Translations under genes and position numbers: made by a program
Part shown: piece after piece, positions 46,651-56,019 of the stretch
Layout of the letters: each line of letters opens with the position of its first letter
Position numbering within the stretch: position 1 is the first letter of the stretch
The notes under the pieces: generated by a model
The model's database searches: none
What the model was told of the DNA's origin: nothing
Seen by the model: only the letters and a program-made list of their open reading frames with translations
Assembly: GCF_017874595.1 (NCBI RefSeq)
Contig: NZ_JAGILA010000002.1
Coordinates: 186,001 to 250,000 of the forward strand
DNA length: 64,000 nt
Reading direction: 5' to 3'
Origin: Sinorhizobium kostiense
Lineage (GTDB): Bacteria > Pseudomonadota > Alphaproteobacteria > Rhizobiales > Rhizobiaceae

Positions 46651-47097
46651 ATGGCTCTTTATGAACACGTATTCCTGGCTCGCCAGGACATCACGCCGCA
46701 GCAGGTCGATGCCCTGGTCGAGCAGTACAAGGGCGTCATCGAAGCGAACGGCGGCAAGGTCGGCCGGGTCGAGAACTGGGGCCTGAAGTCCCTCACCTAC
46801 CGCATCAAGAAGAACCGCAAGGCTCATTACGTGCTCATGGACATCGATGCTCCGGCACCGGCCGTCCACGAGGTCGAGCGGCAGATGCGCATCAACGAAG
46901 ACATCCTGCGCTATATGACGATTGCCGTCGAAAAGCACGAGGAAGGCCCGTCCGCGATGATGCAGAAGCGCGACCGCGACGATCGTCCGCGCGGCGAAGG
47001 CCGTGGCCCGCGTGAAGGCGGTTTCGACCGTGGTCCGCGTCCGGACCGTGGCGACCGCGAAGACCGCCCGCGTCGCCCGCGTGAAGACCGCGCGTAA
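46651..47097 (+). CDS. rpsF: Ribosomal protein S6
   Basis: A 148-residue S6. The globular part (1-100) begins [19 protein letters not shown]. The C-terminal 45 residues are a low-complexity tail of Arg, Gly, Asp and Pro ([14 protein letters not shown] and so on), longer than the E. coli tail and probably disordered. It leads rpsR-DUF2232-rplI; rpsR follows 26 bp downstream. Confidence 0.96.
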   Translation: MALYEHVFLARQDITPQQVDALVEQYKGVIEANGGKVGRVENWGLKSLTYRIKKNRKAHYVLMDIDAPAPAVHEVERQMRINEDILRYMTIAVEKHEEGPSAMMQKRDRDDRPRGEGRGPREGGFDRGPRPDRGDREDRPRRPREDRA

Positions 47098-47123
47098 TTC
47101 AGAAGCTTTAGGAGATTAATACA

Positions 47124-47372
47124 ATGGCTGAAGTTTCTTCCGCTCCGGTCCGCCGTCCGTTCCACCGTCGCCGCAAGACCTGCCCCTTCTCGGGCGCAAA
47201 CGCTCCGCGGATCGACTACAAGGACGTTCGCCTCCTGCAGCGCTACATTTCCGAGCGCGGCAAGATCGTTCCGTCCCGCATCACGGCCGTTTCCCAGAAG
47301 AAGCAGCGCGAACTCGCCCAGGCGATCAAGCGCGCCCGCTTCCTTGGCCTCCTGCCCTACGTCGTATCGTAA
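47124..47372 (+). CDS. rpsR: Ribosomal protein S18
   Basis: An 82-residue S18. The block [27 protein letters not shown] and the C-terminal [11 protein letters not shown] are standard. TAGGAG lies 12 bp before the ATG. Confidence 0.96.
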   Translation: MAEVSSAPVRRPFHRRRKTCPFSGANAPRIDYKDVRLLQRYISERGKIVPSRITAVSQKKQRELAQAIKRARFLGLLPYVVS

Positions 47373-47381
47373 GGGCATGAC

Positions 47382-47410
47382 TCTCCGTTGATCACCTGAC
47401 TCAACGGAGA
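47382..47410 (+). terminator. Hairpin after rpsR
   Basis: TCTCCGTTGA (47382-47391) and TCAACGGAGA (47401-47410) form a perfect 10-bp stem with a 9-nt loop. No T-run follows, so it may lower read-through into the next genes, or act as an RNA end, rather than terminate fully. Confidence 0.6.
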
Positions 47411-47560
47411 TCCATTAAACGTCGAGGCGCTTTCCAAGCGAGCGCCTCGAACACTCCCTTCCGCGGTGGGCGCGGATCGGAACCGGCGGTAACGCCAAAA
47501 TCCCATGCTGGGGCAGAACCGAACGGCGGCCCCTAACTGCGTTGAAGCAGGACAGCGAAC

Positions 47561-48514
47561 GTGCAGAATTTGAACAGGACATCGCTGCTCGTCGGCATAC
47601 TTGCCGGCATAACCGCCGCCCTTCTCTCGATGGGCGCGAATACGCAGTCGTCACTTGCCATCATTCTTTACGCCGCTTCCGCACTGCCGATCGTGATTGC
47701 CGGGCTCGGCTGGGGCAACGCCGCCGCGATTGCCGGCATCGTCACTGCCGGCGCAACGGCGGCAGTCCTGGCGTCGCCCTATTTCGCGCTGTTGATCCTG
47801 GTGGTCACTCTCATTCCGGCCGGCTGGCTCAGCCATCTTGCCAATCTTGCGCGTCCCGCCTCCGAGATCGGCGGCCCGGAGGACGCGCTCGCCTGGTATC
47901 CGCTGTCCGACATCCTCAGCCACCTCGCCGGACTCGTGACCATCGGCATGATCCTCGTCGGCTATATCGTCGGATATGATTCGAGCGTCTCCGATCTCAT
48001 GGTCGACATGGTGATCGAGGCTGTGAAGGCGCAGGAACCGCTCTACAACCCGGATGCGGCCGCCATCGCCCAATTGAAAGCAATGTTCACCCTTGCCCTG
48101 CCGCTCGTGCAGGGGGCGATCTGGGTGATGATGCTGTTTTCGGCCTATTACCTCGCCACCCGCATCGTGCAGATGTCCGGGCGGTCCGTGCGGCCTCGCG
48201 AGGATATCCCCGCGTCGCTCAGGATGCACCGCAACGCCATCTTCATCTTTCTCGCCGGCCTCCTCCTCGCCTTTATCGGCGGCGCTCCGGCCGCGATCGG
48301 CTCCCTCGTTTGCGGCACATTCGGCGCCGGCTTCCTGCTTGCGGGCTTTGCCTCCTTCCACTATCGCACGCGCGGCAGGGCCTGGCGGCTGCCGGTCCTG
48401 TGGATGGCCTATCTGTCGGTATTCGTCTTCACGATACCCGCCGTCTTCTTCCTCCTCTTCGGACTGACCGATACGCGACGCACGATTGCGGTCACGCCGG
48501 CGGGGAAAAGCTAA
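47561..48514 (+). CDS. DUF2232 family membrane protein
   Basis: A 317-residue protein with eight or so membrane segments. It starts at GTG 47561 with LLVGILAGITAALLSMG. DUF2232 genes between rpsR and rplI are usual in Rhizobiales and some other alphaproteobacteria. The function is unknown. It ends 36 bp before rplI. Confidence 0.85.
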   Translation: MQNLNRTSLLVGILAGITAALLSMGANTQSSLAIILYAASALPIVIAGLGWGNAAAIAGIVTAGATAAVLASPYFALLILVVTLIPAGWLSHLANLARPASEIGGPEDALAWYPLSDILSHLAGLVTIGMILVGYIVGYDSSVSDLMVDMVIEAVKAQEPLYNPDAAAIAQLKAMFTLALPLVQGAIWVMMLFSAYYLATRIVQMSGRSVRPREDIPASLRMHRNAIFIFLAGLLLAFIGGAPAAIGSLVCGTFGAGFLLAGFASFHYRTRGRAWRLPVLWMAYLSVFVFTIPAVFFLLFGLTDTRRTIAVTPAGKS

Positions 48515-48550
48515 ACAACGTAAAATCGCCAAACTGAAAGGATCGAAAAA

Positions 48551-49126
48551 ATGGAAGTCATTCTCCTCGAACGCATCGCCAAGCTCGGCCAGATGGGTGA
48601 AACCGTGAAGGTTCGCGACGGCTTTGCACGCAACTACCTCCTGCCGCTCGGAAAAGCGCTGCGCGCCAACGCCGCAAACAAGGCCCGTTTCGAAACCGAG
48701 CGCGCAACGCTCGAAGCCCGCAACCTCGAGCGCAAGTCGGAAGCCCAGAAGATCGCCGAGAAGCTCGACGGCAAGTCCTTCATCATCGTCCGGTCCGCCG
48801 GCGAAACCGGCCAGCTCTACGGCTCGGTTGCCGCTCGCGACATCGTCGAGGCGCTGACTGCCGAAGGCTTCAACATCAACCGCAACCAGGTGAACCTCAA
48901 CCAGCCGATCAAGTCCATCGGCGTCCATAAGGTTACCCTGCACCTGCACGCGGAAGTCGACGTTGTCGTCCAAGTCAATGTCGCCCGTTCGGCCGAAGAA
49001 GCCGAGCGTCAGGCCAAGGGCGAAAGCCTGACCTCCGCCGAGGCGATCTATGGCGTCGACGAAGACGCGCTGAAGCCGGAGGACTTCTTTAATCCGGAAG
49101 CGGAGTTCGAAGGCGAAGAAGAATAA
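48551..49126 (+). CDS. rplI: Ribosomal protein L9
   Basis: A 191-residue L9. The N-terminal domain ([32 protein letters not shown]) is followed by the long connecting helix and the C-terminal RNA-binding domain (to about 150). The last 40 residues are an acidic extension (ending EFEGEEE) absent from E. coli L9. AAAGGA precedes the ATG. Confidence 0.96.
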   Translation: MEVILLERIAKLGQMGETVKVRDGFARNYLLPLGKALRANAANKARFETERATLEARNLERKSEAQKIAEKLDGKSFIIVRSAGETGQLYGSVAARDIVEALTAEGFNINRNQVNLNQPIKSIGVHKVTLHLHAEVDVVVQVNVARSAEEAERQAKGESLTSAEAIYGVDEDALKPEDFFNPEAEFEGEEE

Positions 49127-49455
49127 GCGTCAGCGAGAGAGCTGATTAAAGGTGAGACCCGGATCGCTCGCGATCCGGGTTTTTCTTTGCGGCATATCGG
49201 CTCGAAGCGCACGCTTTGCGAGCGACGCCGAAGCGCGAATCAGGTAGTTTCTCCGGGCTTCTTCGCGTCAATGCCCTTGCCTTGCGACAGGCCCGTTTCG
49301 CGCCTTCAGGCCGCCCCTGTGGATGGATGTGGACAACGGGAAAAGGCCACGGCCGCGGTTGCAAGCCGGGACACTGTTGCACGGCTACACTAGACGCCAA
49401 CGGCGGCAAACAGCAAACCGGATACTCGAAGGACCTCAAGCGGAACGGAAAGACC
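49127..49455. other. Intergenic region rplI - dnaB
   Basis: 329 bp holding the terminator at 49157-49187 and then the dnaB leader. The frame open from 49216 into dnaB lacks family character and is not used. I could not fix the dnaB promoter. Confidence 0.5.
49157..49187 (+). terminator. Rho-independent terminator after rplI
   Basis: ACCCGGATCG and CGATCCGGGT form a 10-bp stem with a 4-nt loop (49157-49180), followed by TTTTCTTT. Strong, and placed 30 bp after the rplI stop. Confidence 0.93.
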
Positions 49456-50955
49456 ATGAACGACGCAGCGCGAAAGCTTGCCTCCCTGACCAAGGAACAG
49501 GTGGACCAGCACTATCGCGAAGCGCCGAACAACCTGGAAGCCGAACAGGCGCTGCTCGGGGCAATCCTGGTCAATAATGACGCATTCTACCGGGTGTCGG
49601 ACTTCCTCAAACCCGTGCATCTCCACGAGCCGCTGCACCGCAAGATCTTCGAGGTTGCCGGTGAAATCATCCGCATGGGCAAGACCGCCAACCCGGTGAC
49701 GGTAAAGACCTTTCTCAAGGCAGACGAGCGGGTCGGCGACCTGACGGTCGCACAATATCTCGCGCGTCTTGCGGCCGAAGCCGTCTCGATCATCAATGCC
49801 GAGGACTACGGCCGAGCGATCTATGACCTCGCGCTCCGGCGTTCGCTGATCACCATTGGCGAGGACATGGTCAACATCGCCTACGACGCGCCGCTCGACA
49901 TGCCCCCGCAGAGCCAGATCGAGGATGCGGAACGGCGGCTCTTCGAACTCGCCGAGACCGGGCGTTACGACGGCGGTTTCCAATCTTTCAATGATGCCGT
50001 GGCGCTCGCGATCGACATGGCGGGACAGGCTTTTGAGCGCGACGGACACCTTTCCGGCATCTCCACCGGCATCCATTCGCTCGATTCCAAGATGGGCGGC
50101 CTGCAGCGCTCGGACCTGATCATCCTCGCCGGCCGTCCGGGCATGGGCAAGACCTCGCTGGCGACCAATATCGCCTTCAACATCGCCGCGGCCTACGAGC
50201 CTGAGGTGCAGCCGGACGGCTCCTTCAAGGCGAAGAATGGCGGCGTCGTCGGCTTCTACTCGCTTGAAATGTCGTCGGAACAGCTTGCCACCCGTATCAT
50301 CTCCGAACAGACGGAAGTCTCCTCGTCGAAGATCCGCCGCGGCGACATCTCGGAGGCGGATTTCGAGAAGCTCGTCGCCTGCTCGCAGATGATGCAGAAG
50401 GTACCGCTCTATATCGACCAGACCGGCGGCATCTCCATTGCGCAGTTGGCGGCGCGCGCCCGCCGGTTGAAGCGGCAGCGAGGCCTCGATGTGCTCGTCG
50501 TCGACTACGTGCAGCTCATGACCGGCTCGAAGAAATCGGGCGAAAACCGCGTACAAGAAATTACCGAAATCACCACGGGCCTCAAGGCGCTCGGCAAGGA
50601 ACTCAACGTGCCGATCATTGCGCTGTCGCAGCTCTCGCGTGCCGTCGAAAGCCGCGAAGACAAGCGCCCGCAGCTCTCGGACCTGCGCGAATCGGGCTCG
50701 ATCGAACAGGACGCCGACGTGGTTCTCTTCGTGTTCCGCGAGGAGTATTACGTGAAGAACATGGAACCGCGCGACGAGTTCGACCCGAAATACGAAGAGT
50801 GGAAGATGCAGATGGACAAGGTGAAGGGCACGGCCGACGTGATCATTGCCAAGCAGCGTCACGGCCCCACCGGAACGGTGAAGCTCGCCTTCCAGTCCGA
50901 ATTCACCCGCTTCTCGGATCTGGCCGACCCTTCGTTCACGCAGTACGAGCATTGA
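49456..50955 (+). CDS. dnaB: Replicative DNA helicase
   Basis: A 499-residue DnaB. The N-terminal helical domain (about 20-130) starts PPNNLEAEQALLGAIL-like (here APNNLEAEQALLGAIL). The RecA-type ATPase domain follows: Walker A AGRPGMGKTS (about 215), Walker B VLVVDYVQLM, and SQLSRAVESR. No intein is present. A frame continues upstream to 49216 but without homology. It is followed by a palindromic repeat shared with the convergent azlD. Confidence 0.96.
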   Translation: MNDAARKLASLTKEQVDQHYREAPNNLEAEQALLGAILVNNDAFYRVSDFLKPVHLHEPLHRKIFEVAGEIIRMGKTANPVTVKTFLKADERVGDLTVAQYLARLAAEAVSIINAEDYGRAIYDLALRRSLITIGEDMVNIAYDAPLDMPPQSQIEDAERRLFELAETGRYDGGFQSFNDAVALAIDMAGQAFERDGHLSGISTGIHSLDSKMGGLQRSDLIILAGRPGMGKTSLATNIAFNIAAAYEPEVQPDGSFKAKNGGVVGFYSLEMSSEQLATRIISEQTEVSSSKIRRGDISEADFEKLVACSQMMQKVPLYIDQTGGISIAQLAARARRLKRQRGLDVLVVDYVQLMTGSKKSGENRVQEITEITTGLKALGKELNVPIIALSQLSRAVESREDKRPQLSDLRESGSIEQDADVVLFVFREEYYVKNMEPRDEFDPKYEEWKMQMDKVKGTADVIIAKQRHGPTGTVKLAFQSEFTRFSDLADPSFTQYEH

Positions 50956-50980
50956 GACGACGCCGGGGAGCAGATCGTGT

Positions 50981-51155
50981 CTGCCCCTCATCCCCCTGCC
51001 GGGACCTTCTCCCCGCAAGCGGGGCGAAGGGGGAAAGCGGCAAACTCTCCGCCCCCATTTCACTTCAGTGGGTACTGGGGAACGGAAGCGCGCGCCGCAG
51101 GTCCCTTCTCCCCGCCTGCGGGGAGAGGGTCGCGGCAGCGGGATGAGGGGCAGCG
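50981..51155. repeat. Composite REP-like palindrome between dnaB and azlD
   Basis: Two inverted half-elements: TGCCCCTCATCCCCCTGCCG with CTTCTCCCCGCAAGCGGGG on the left, and CCTTCTCCCCGCCTGCGGGG with GGCAGCGGGATGAGGGGCA on the right. Each half carries its own short stem and the ends pair with each other. It resembles the element at 27203-27298. It sits between two converging genes. Confidence 0.8.
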
Positions 51156-51183
51156 CAAATGCCTCAAACCCGGCGGAAGCAGG

Positions 51184-51489
51184 CTACGCGCCGACCGCCG
51201 CCCTGCCGACGGCCACCACAAAAACACCGATTGAAACGGCAGCAAGCAGCGGCAGCCGCGTTGCCGCGATCGCGGTTGCGACGGTGGCGAGCGTTTCGGC
51301 CGGACCGGTGACGAGCGCCGTCGGAGCGATGACGGCCATCAGCACGGCGGGCGGAATAGCCTCGAGGGCACGCTTCTGCTGCGGACCGATGGCGACGAAG
51401 CGGATGAGAACGAGGCCGGCAACCCGGGTCAGAACCGTGGCAGCGGCCATGGCGACGATAGCAAGAAATGTGTTCTGATCGAGCGTCAT
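51184..51489 (-). CDS. azlD: AzlD-type branched-chain amino acid exporter small subunit
   Basis: A 101-residue membrane protein with three or four hydrophobic segments (ARVAGLVLIRFV, ALEAIPPAVLMAVIAP, LLAAVSIGVFVVAVG). With AzlC it forms an exporter of branched-chain amino acids or analogues. Its ATG overlaps the azlC stop by 4 bp. The frame extends upstream over azlC and is not used. Confidence 0.88.
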   Translation of the reverse strand: MTLDQNTFLAIVAMAAATVLTRVAGLVLIRFVAIGPQQKRALEAIPPAVLMAVIAPTALVTGPAETLATVATAIAATRLPLLAAVSIGVFVVAVGRAAVGA

Positions 51490-52193
51490 GCACAAACCTC
51501 CCGGCGACGGCCCGTCAAGAGGGTTGCGACGACACCCGCGGCAGCACCGGCGGCGATGTACCAGGCTCCGGGCAATAGCTGATGTGCTAGCACTGCCGCC
51601 AAGGCGCTGGCGGCCAAAACCGCGCCGGTCTCCCGGCCCTTCCAGAAGCCCATCACCAGCACGGTGAAAACCGCCGGAAAGGCGAAATCGAGTCCCACCA
51701 CGTTCGGGTCGCCGAGGAGAGCGCCGACGATCGAGCCGGCGAGGCTCGCCAGAACCCAGACGCAATAGAAGGGTATAGCAAGCCCCGCATACCAAGCGGG
51801 TGTCAACCGCGTCCGTTCGGCACGAAGCTCCGCCATTGCCCAGATTTCGTCGGCGAGCAGCAGCATCGCGGCGTATTTGGCAGGACCCGAGAATGCCGGC
51901 ATCTTCGTACCGATCGAGGCACTCATCAGCACGTGGCGAATGTTGACGAGCAGGGCCGAAAAGGCAAGTGCGCCCCAGGAGGCCGGATGCTTCCAGATGT
52001 CCATGGCAACGAATTGCGACCCGCCGGCAAAGACGAGTGCGCTCATCAAGAGCACTTCCAGGCTGCTCAGTCCCTTGGAAGCGGCGACGGCACCGAAGAC
52101 GAGGCCGATCGGCATCACGGCGACGGTGAGAGGCGCCATTGCTTTCATACCACCGGCAAATTCCTCGAGTTTTTCCGCCCTTTTCACGTCCAC
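51486..52193 (-). CDS. azlC: AzlC-type branched-chain amino acid exporter large subunit
   Basis: A 235-residue AzlC protein. MPIGLVFGAVAASKGLSSLEVLLMSALVFAGGSQF (about 25-60) is the family signature, with five or more membrane segments following. An AraC-type regulator lies 67 bp upstream on the same strand and probably controls both genes. Confidence 0.9.
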   Translation of the reverse strand: MDVKRAEKLEEFAGGMKAMAPLTVAVMPIGLVFGAVAASKGLSSLEVLLMSALVFAGGSQFVAMDIWKHPASWGALAFSALLVNIRHVLMSASIGTKMPAFSGPAKYAAMLLLADEIWAMAELRAERTRLTPAWYAGLAIPFYCVWVLASLAGSIVGALLGDPNVVGLDFAFPAVFTVLVMGFWKGRETGAVLAASALAAVLAHQLLPGAWYIAAGAAAGVVATLLTGRRREVCA

Positions 52194-52260
52194 GATCTCC
52201 GTCGTTATTTTACGCAGAGCTCATAGAAGGATCTTTATGCAGGGTCTTGAACGAAAGTGA

Positions 52261-53118
52261 TCAGCCGGCGCGAAACGCCCCGGGCGTGACGCCCGTGCGC
52301 GCCTTGAAGTGACGGGTGAAATGCGCCTGATCGGCGAAACCGCAATGATAGGCGGTATCGGCCGCCGACCAGCCGCGGCGCAGCAGGGTTCGCGCCTCGC
52401 GCACGCGCTTGTCCGTGAGGAAAGCATGCGGGGTTATGTGGAATTCCTTGCGAAACGCGCGGATCAGGTGCGCCCGGCTGATGCCTGCCACCTTGGCAAG
52501 TTCGTCGAGGCTGATGTCGCGCGAATAGTTTTCAATGAGGTAGTCCCGGGCGCGATGCACGGCGGAACTCTCGCGGGTTCCGAGGGGAGCTATGATGGCG
52601 CTGCCATGCCGCTGGAACAGCGTCGCCAGGAAGCTGAACATCGCTTCATCCGCCTCCAGCGTTCCCGTGTTGCCTTCGAGCGTCTGGTGCGCCCGGCGAA
52701 AGGCGACCGCGAGATCCGGGTCCGTCAGCCATTGTCGGGAGAAACAGGGCGTCCCGTGGAATGATCGGCCGGTGACATCTTCCAAGACCTCGATGAAGAG
52801 CTCCACCGAGGGGTAGATCATCCGATATCGATAGCCGTCACTTCCGGGATGGCCGTCATGCACTTCATCGGGATTGATGAGATAGAAGTCGCCCGGACCC
52901 GTTTGCGAGCGCTCGCCTTTGATGGTGCTGATCTGGCAGCCTGCCTCGATTGCGCCGATGCTGAACGTGTCGTGTGCGTGCGGCGCGAATTCGTGGGTGA
53001 AGAAGGTGGCGCTGAGGCATTCCATGCCCCCGAACCGATGATCCCGCCAGAAACGGGCCCGCTCGGCGCCCTCGAGCGGCATGGCCTCGGTCGCTTCTTC
53101 CTGGGAAATCGTATGCAT
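52261..53118 (-). CDS. AraC family transcription regulator
   Basis: A 285-residue AraC-type regulator. The N-terminal cupin-like sensor (about 20-150) has the AraC-type pattern FTHEFAPHAHDTFSIGAIEAG and GDFYLINPDEVHDG. The C-terminal double HTH domain (about 180-280) contains DISLDELAKVAGISRAHLIRAFRKEFHITPHAF and the closing GFADQAHFTRHFKARTGVTPGAFR. AraC-azlCD order suggests it responds to an amino acid. It is divergent from alr. Confidence 0.92.
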   Translation of the reverse strand: MHTISQEEATEAMPLEGAERARFWRDHRFGGMECLSATFFTHEFAPHAHDTFSIGAIEAGCQISTIKGERSQTGPGDFYLINPDEVHDGHPGSDGYRYRMIYPSVELFIEVLEDVTGRSFHGTPCFSRQWLTDPDLAVAFRRAHQTLEGNTGTLEADEAMFSFLATLFQRHGSAIIAPLGTRESSAVHRARDYLIENYSRDISLDELAKVAGISRAHLIRAFRKEFHITPHAFLTDKRVREARTLLRRGWSAADTAYHCGFADQAHFTRHFKARTGVTPGAFRAG

Positions 53119-53246
53119 CGACCGATCCTAGCGTCGCGGCTATCGCCCGTCTTGTACAAAAGTGCTCGCCCCATTTGGCTGCGCCGTTTGCGGCCTTCGG
53201 CGCTTGCATGTATTGCTTCGATATCGCCGAAGGAGAGCCTTGCCCG

Positions 53247-54386
53247 ATGACCAGCCCCGAATTTCTCGCCGCGTCCAACAGGCTCACCATCGACCTTTCC
53301 GCCCTTGCCGACAATTGGCGGACCATGAACGAGCTCTCGGGCAAGGCGCGTGCCGCCGCGGTACTGAAGGCCAACGCGTACGGGGTCGGCGTGACCGAGG
53401 CCGCGCACACGCTTTACGCCGCCGGCGCGCGCGATTTCTTCGTTGCCAGCGTCGAGGAAGGCGCCGAGCTTCGCCCCTTCATTCCGGACGCACGCATCTA
53501 CATCCTGGCCGGCATGTGGCCCGGCAATGAGGAGTTGTTCTTCGCCTACGACCTGGTACCGATCGTCAACTCCGAGGAACAGCTTGCGGTTTTCATGGCT
53601 GCGCTTTCCGAGCGGGGTGAATATCCTTGCGTGCTGCATGTCGATACCGGCATGAACCGCCTCGGCCTCTCCTTTGAAGAGGCGCTCGCGCTTGCCTCGG
53701 ATCCGGCGCGGCCGGCAAGTTTCTCGCCCGTGCTGGTGATGAGCCATCTTGCCTGTGGCGATGATCCCATGCATCCGATGAACGTCTATCAGCTTGAACG
53801 CTTCCGGGCAGTGACCGCCGCCTTCGAGGACATCCCCGCCAGCTTGGCGAACTCCGGCGGCGTCCTTCTCGGTAATGACTATCACTTCGACCTGACGCGA
53901 CCCGGCATCGCGGTTTATGGCGGCGAGGCGGTGATCGGCGCCGCCAACCCCATGAAGCCCGTCGTGACCGCGGAAGCGCGCGTACTGCAGGTGCGCACGG
54001 TTCCCGCCGGCGGAACGGCGAGCTATGGCGCCTCAGTGCAGTTCACCCGCGACAGCCGCATCGCCACAGTCGCCATCGGCTATGCCGACGGCTATCACCG
54101 TTCGCTTTCGGGCGGCGGCGTTATGCTCCGGCAGGCAAGGCCATCGGGCGCTCAAGGCTTCCTGCATGGGAGATTGGTGCCACATGTCGGCCGGGTGACC
54201 ATGGACTTGAGCCTTTTCGATGTCACCGACCTGCCGGAACAGGCCGTTCGCGCCGGTGACTATATCGAGCTCTTTGGCCGGAACGTCGCGATCGACGACG
54301 TTGCGCGCGCCGGTGGCACCATCGGCTACGAGCTGTTGACGAGCCTCGGACGCCGTTATTGCCGAAATTATGTCGGGGGCGTCTGA
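53247..54386 (+). CDS. alr: Alanine racemase
   Basis: A 379-residue PLP enzyme that makes D-Ala for peptidoglycan. PLP Lys41 is in AVLKANAYGVG; the second catalytic Tyr is in TASYGASVQF. The frame opens at 53175, but AAGGAGA precedes ATG 53247 and homology starts there. The dnaB-alr-radA order is common. S. meliloti also has a catabolic racemase elsewhere, so this one is taken as the biosynthetic copy by context only. Confidence 0.93.
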   Translation: MTSPEFLAASNRLTIDLSALADNWRTMNELSGKARAAAVLKANAYGVGVTEAAHTLYAAGARDFFVASVEEGAELRPFIPDARIYILAGMWPGNEELFFAYDLVPIVNSEEQLAVFMAALSERGEYPCVLHVDTGMNRLGLSFEEALALASDPARPASFSPVLVMSHLACGDDPMHPMNVYQLERFRAVTAAFEDIPASLANSGGVLLGNDYHFDLTRPGIAVYGGEAVIGAANPMKPVVTAEARVLQVRTVPAGGTASYGASVQFTRDSRIATVAIGYADGYHRSLSGGGVMLRQARPSGAQGFLHGRLVPHVGRVTMDLSLFDVTDLPEQAVRAGDYIELFGRNVAIDDVARAGGTIGYELLTSLGRRYCRNYVGGV

Positions 54387-54503
54387 TCGCTGACCGAAAT
54401 CGATGCTTCAAAGCGGCGATCCGCGTCATTATGTGACTGTCGAGGAGTGATTCTGGCCCAGGTCCAGATTTAGCCCTCCCAACATCCCGAAAGTGAATTC
54501 CGA

Positions 54504-55907
54504 ATGGCGAAGGCCCGCACCCAGTTCGTCTGCCAGAATTGCGGCACAGTCCACTCCCGCTGGGCGGGAAAGTGCGACGGCTGCGGCGAGTGGAACACGA
54601 TTATCGAGGAAGATCCGATGGGCGGCATCGGTGGCGGCCCAACGCGGGCGCCGAAGAAGGGTCGCCCCGTAGCTTTGACGACGCTTTCCGGCGAGATCGA
54701 GGATGCGCCGCGCATCGAGACCGGCATATCCGAGCTCGACCGCGTGACCGGCGGCGGCTTCGTGCGCGGCTCGGCGCTGCTTGTCGGCGGCGATCCCGGG
54801 ATCGGCAAGTCGACCGTACTGATGCAAGCCGCAGCCGCCCTTGCCCGCCGTAAGCACCGCGTGATCTATGTCTCCGGCGAAGAAGCCGTTGCCCAGGTAC
54901 GGCTGCGCGCCCAACGGCTCGGCGCCGCCGACAGCGACGTGCTGCTTGCCGCCGAAACCAATGTCGAGGACATCCTCGCAACCCTTTCCGAAGGCAAGCG
55001 GCCGGACCTCGTCATCATCGATTCGATCCAGACGCTCTGGAGCGATACGGTCGATTCCGCACCGGGCACGGTGACGCAGGTGCGCACTGGCGTGCAGGCG
55101 ATGATCCGTTTCGCCAAGCAGACCGGAACGGCGGTCGTGCTGGTCGGCCATGTCACCAAGGAGGGGCAGATCGCCGGCCCGCGCGTCGTCGAGCACATGG
55201 TCGACGCAGTGCTCTATTTCGAGGGCGATCGCGGCCACCACTACCGCATCTTGCGAACGGTCAAGAACCGCTTCGGGGCGACCGACGAGATCGGCGTTTT
55301 CGAGATGTCCGACAAAGGCTTGCGCGAGGTCGCCAATCCGTCGGAGCTCTTTCTCGGCGAACGCAACGAAAAGTCACCGGGCGCGGCGGTCTTCGCCGGA
55401 ATGGAAGGGACCCGGCCGCTGCTCGTCGAGGTGCAGGCGCTGGTCGCGCCGACGTCGCTCGGAACGCCCCGCCGGGCGGTCGTCGGCTGGGATTCGGCGC
55501 GGCTCTCGATGATCCTCGCCGTGCTCGAGGCCCATTGCGGCGTTCGGCTCGGCCAGCACGACGTCTACCTGAACGTCGCCGGCGGCTATCGTATCTCCGA
55601 GCCGGCTGCCGATCTCGCTGTCGCTTCCGCACTGGTTTCGTCACTCGCCGGGCTTGCCCTTCCGGCAGATTGCGTCTATTTCGGCGAGGTCAGCTTGTCG
55701 GGTGCCGTCCGGCCGGTTGCGCATACCGCTCAACGTCTGAAAGAAGCCGAAAAGCTCGGTTTCTCGCAGGCCGTGCTGCCATCCGCATCGACCGACCTGC
55801 CCAGAAGCGGCAGTGGCCGGTTGAGCGAGATGGAAAGCCTGCCGGACCTGGTGGCTCGCATCGCCGGATCGCGGCGGGCCTTGCAGCAAGTCGACGAGGC
55901 GGACTGA
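54504..55907 (+). CDS. radA: DNA repair protein RadA
   Basis: A 467-residue RadA/Sms. The N-terminal zinc finger is FVCQNCGTVHSRWAGKCDGCGEW (8-30). Walker A is GGDPGIGKST (about 93-102); the KNRFG motif is at KNRFGATDEIGVF. The C-terminal Lon-like domain (about 290-460) holds the YLNVAGGYRISEPAADLAVA block. RadA promotes branch migration in recombination repair. It lies between alr and cvpA. Confidence 0.95.
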   Translation: MAKARTQFVCQNCGTVHSRWAGKCDGCGEWNTIIEEDPMGGIGGGPTRAPKKGRPVALTTLSGEIEDAPRIETGISELDRVTGGGFVRGSALLVGGDPGIGKSTVLMQAAAALARRKHRVIYVSGEEAVAQVRLRAQRLGAADSDVLLAAETNVEDILATLSEGKRPDLVIIDSIQTLWSDTVDSAPGTVTQVRTGVQAMIRFAKQTGTAVVLVGHVTKEGQIAGPRVVEHMVDAVLYFEGDRGHHYRILRTVKNRFGATDEIGVFEMSDKGLREVANPSELFLGERNEKSPGAAVFAGMEGTRPLLVEVQALVAPTSLGTPRRAVVGWDSARLSMILAVLEAHCGVRLGQHDVYLNVAGGYRISEPAADLAVASALVSSLAGLALPADCVYFGEVSLSGAVRPVAHTAQRLKEAEKLGFSQAVLPSASTDLPRSGSGRLSEMESLPDLVARIAGSRRALQQVDEAD

Positions 55908-56019
55908 CGCATTGACCGTGTGATCGGCAGTGGATAGGCCTTTCGAGCGCGTGCACCCGCGGCCAATGGCGGATAAGTTGGTATGACCCGATTGCAGACG
56001 GGGTCGGAGTAAGGACAAC

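Noticed and set aside
49390..51063. 557-codon open frame on the minus strand opposite dnaB
   Set aside because: dnaB has all helicase motifs. The opposite frame is Arg/His/Asp-rich without a known pattern.
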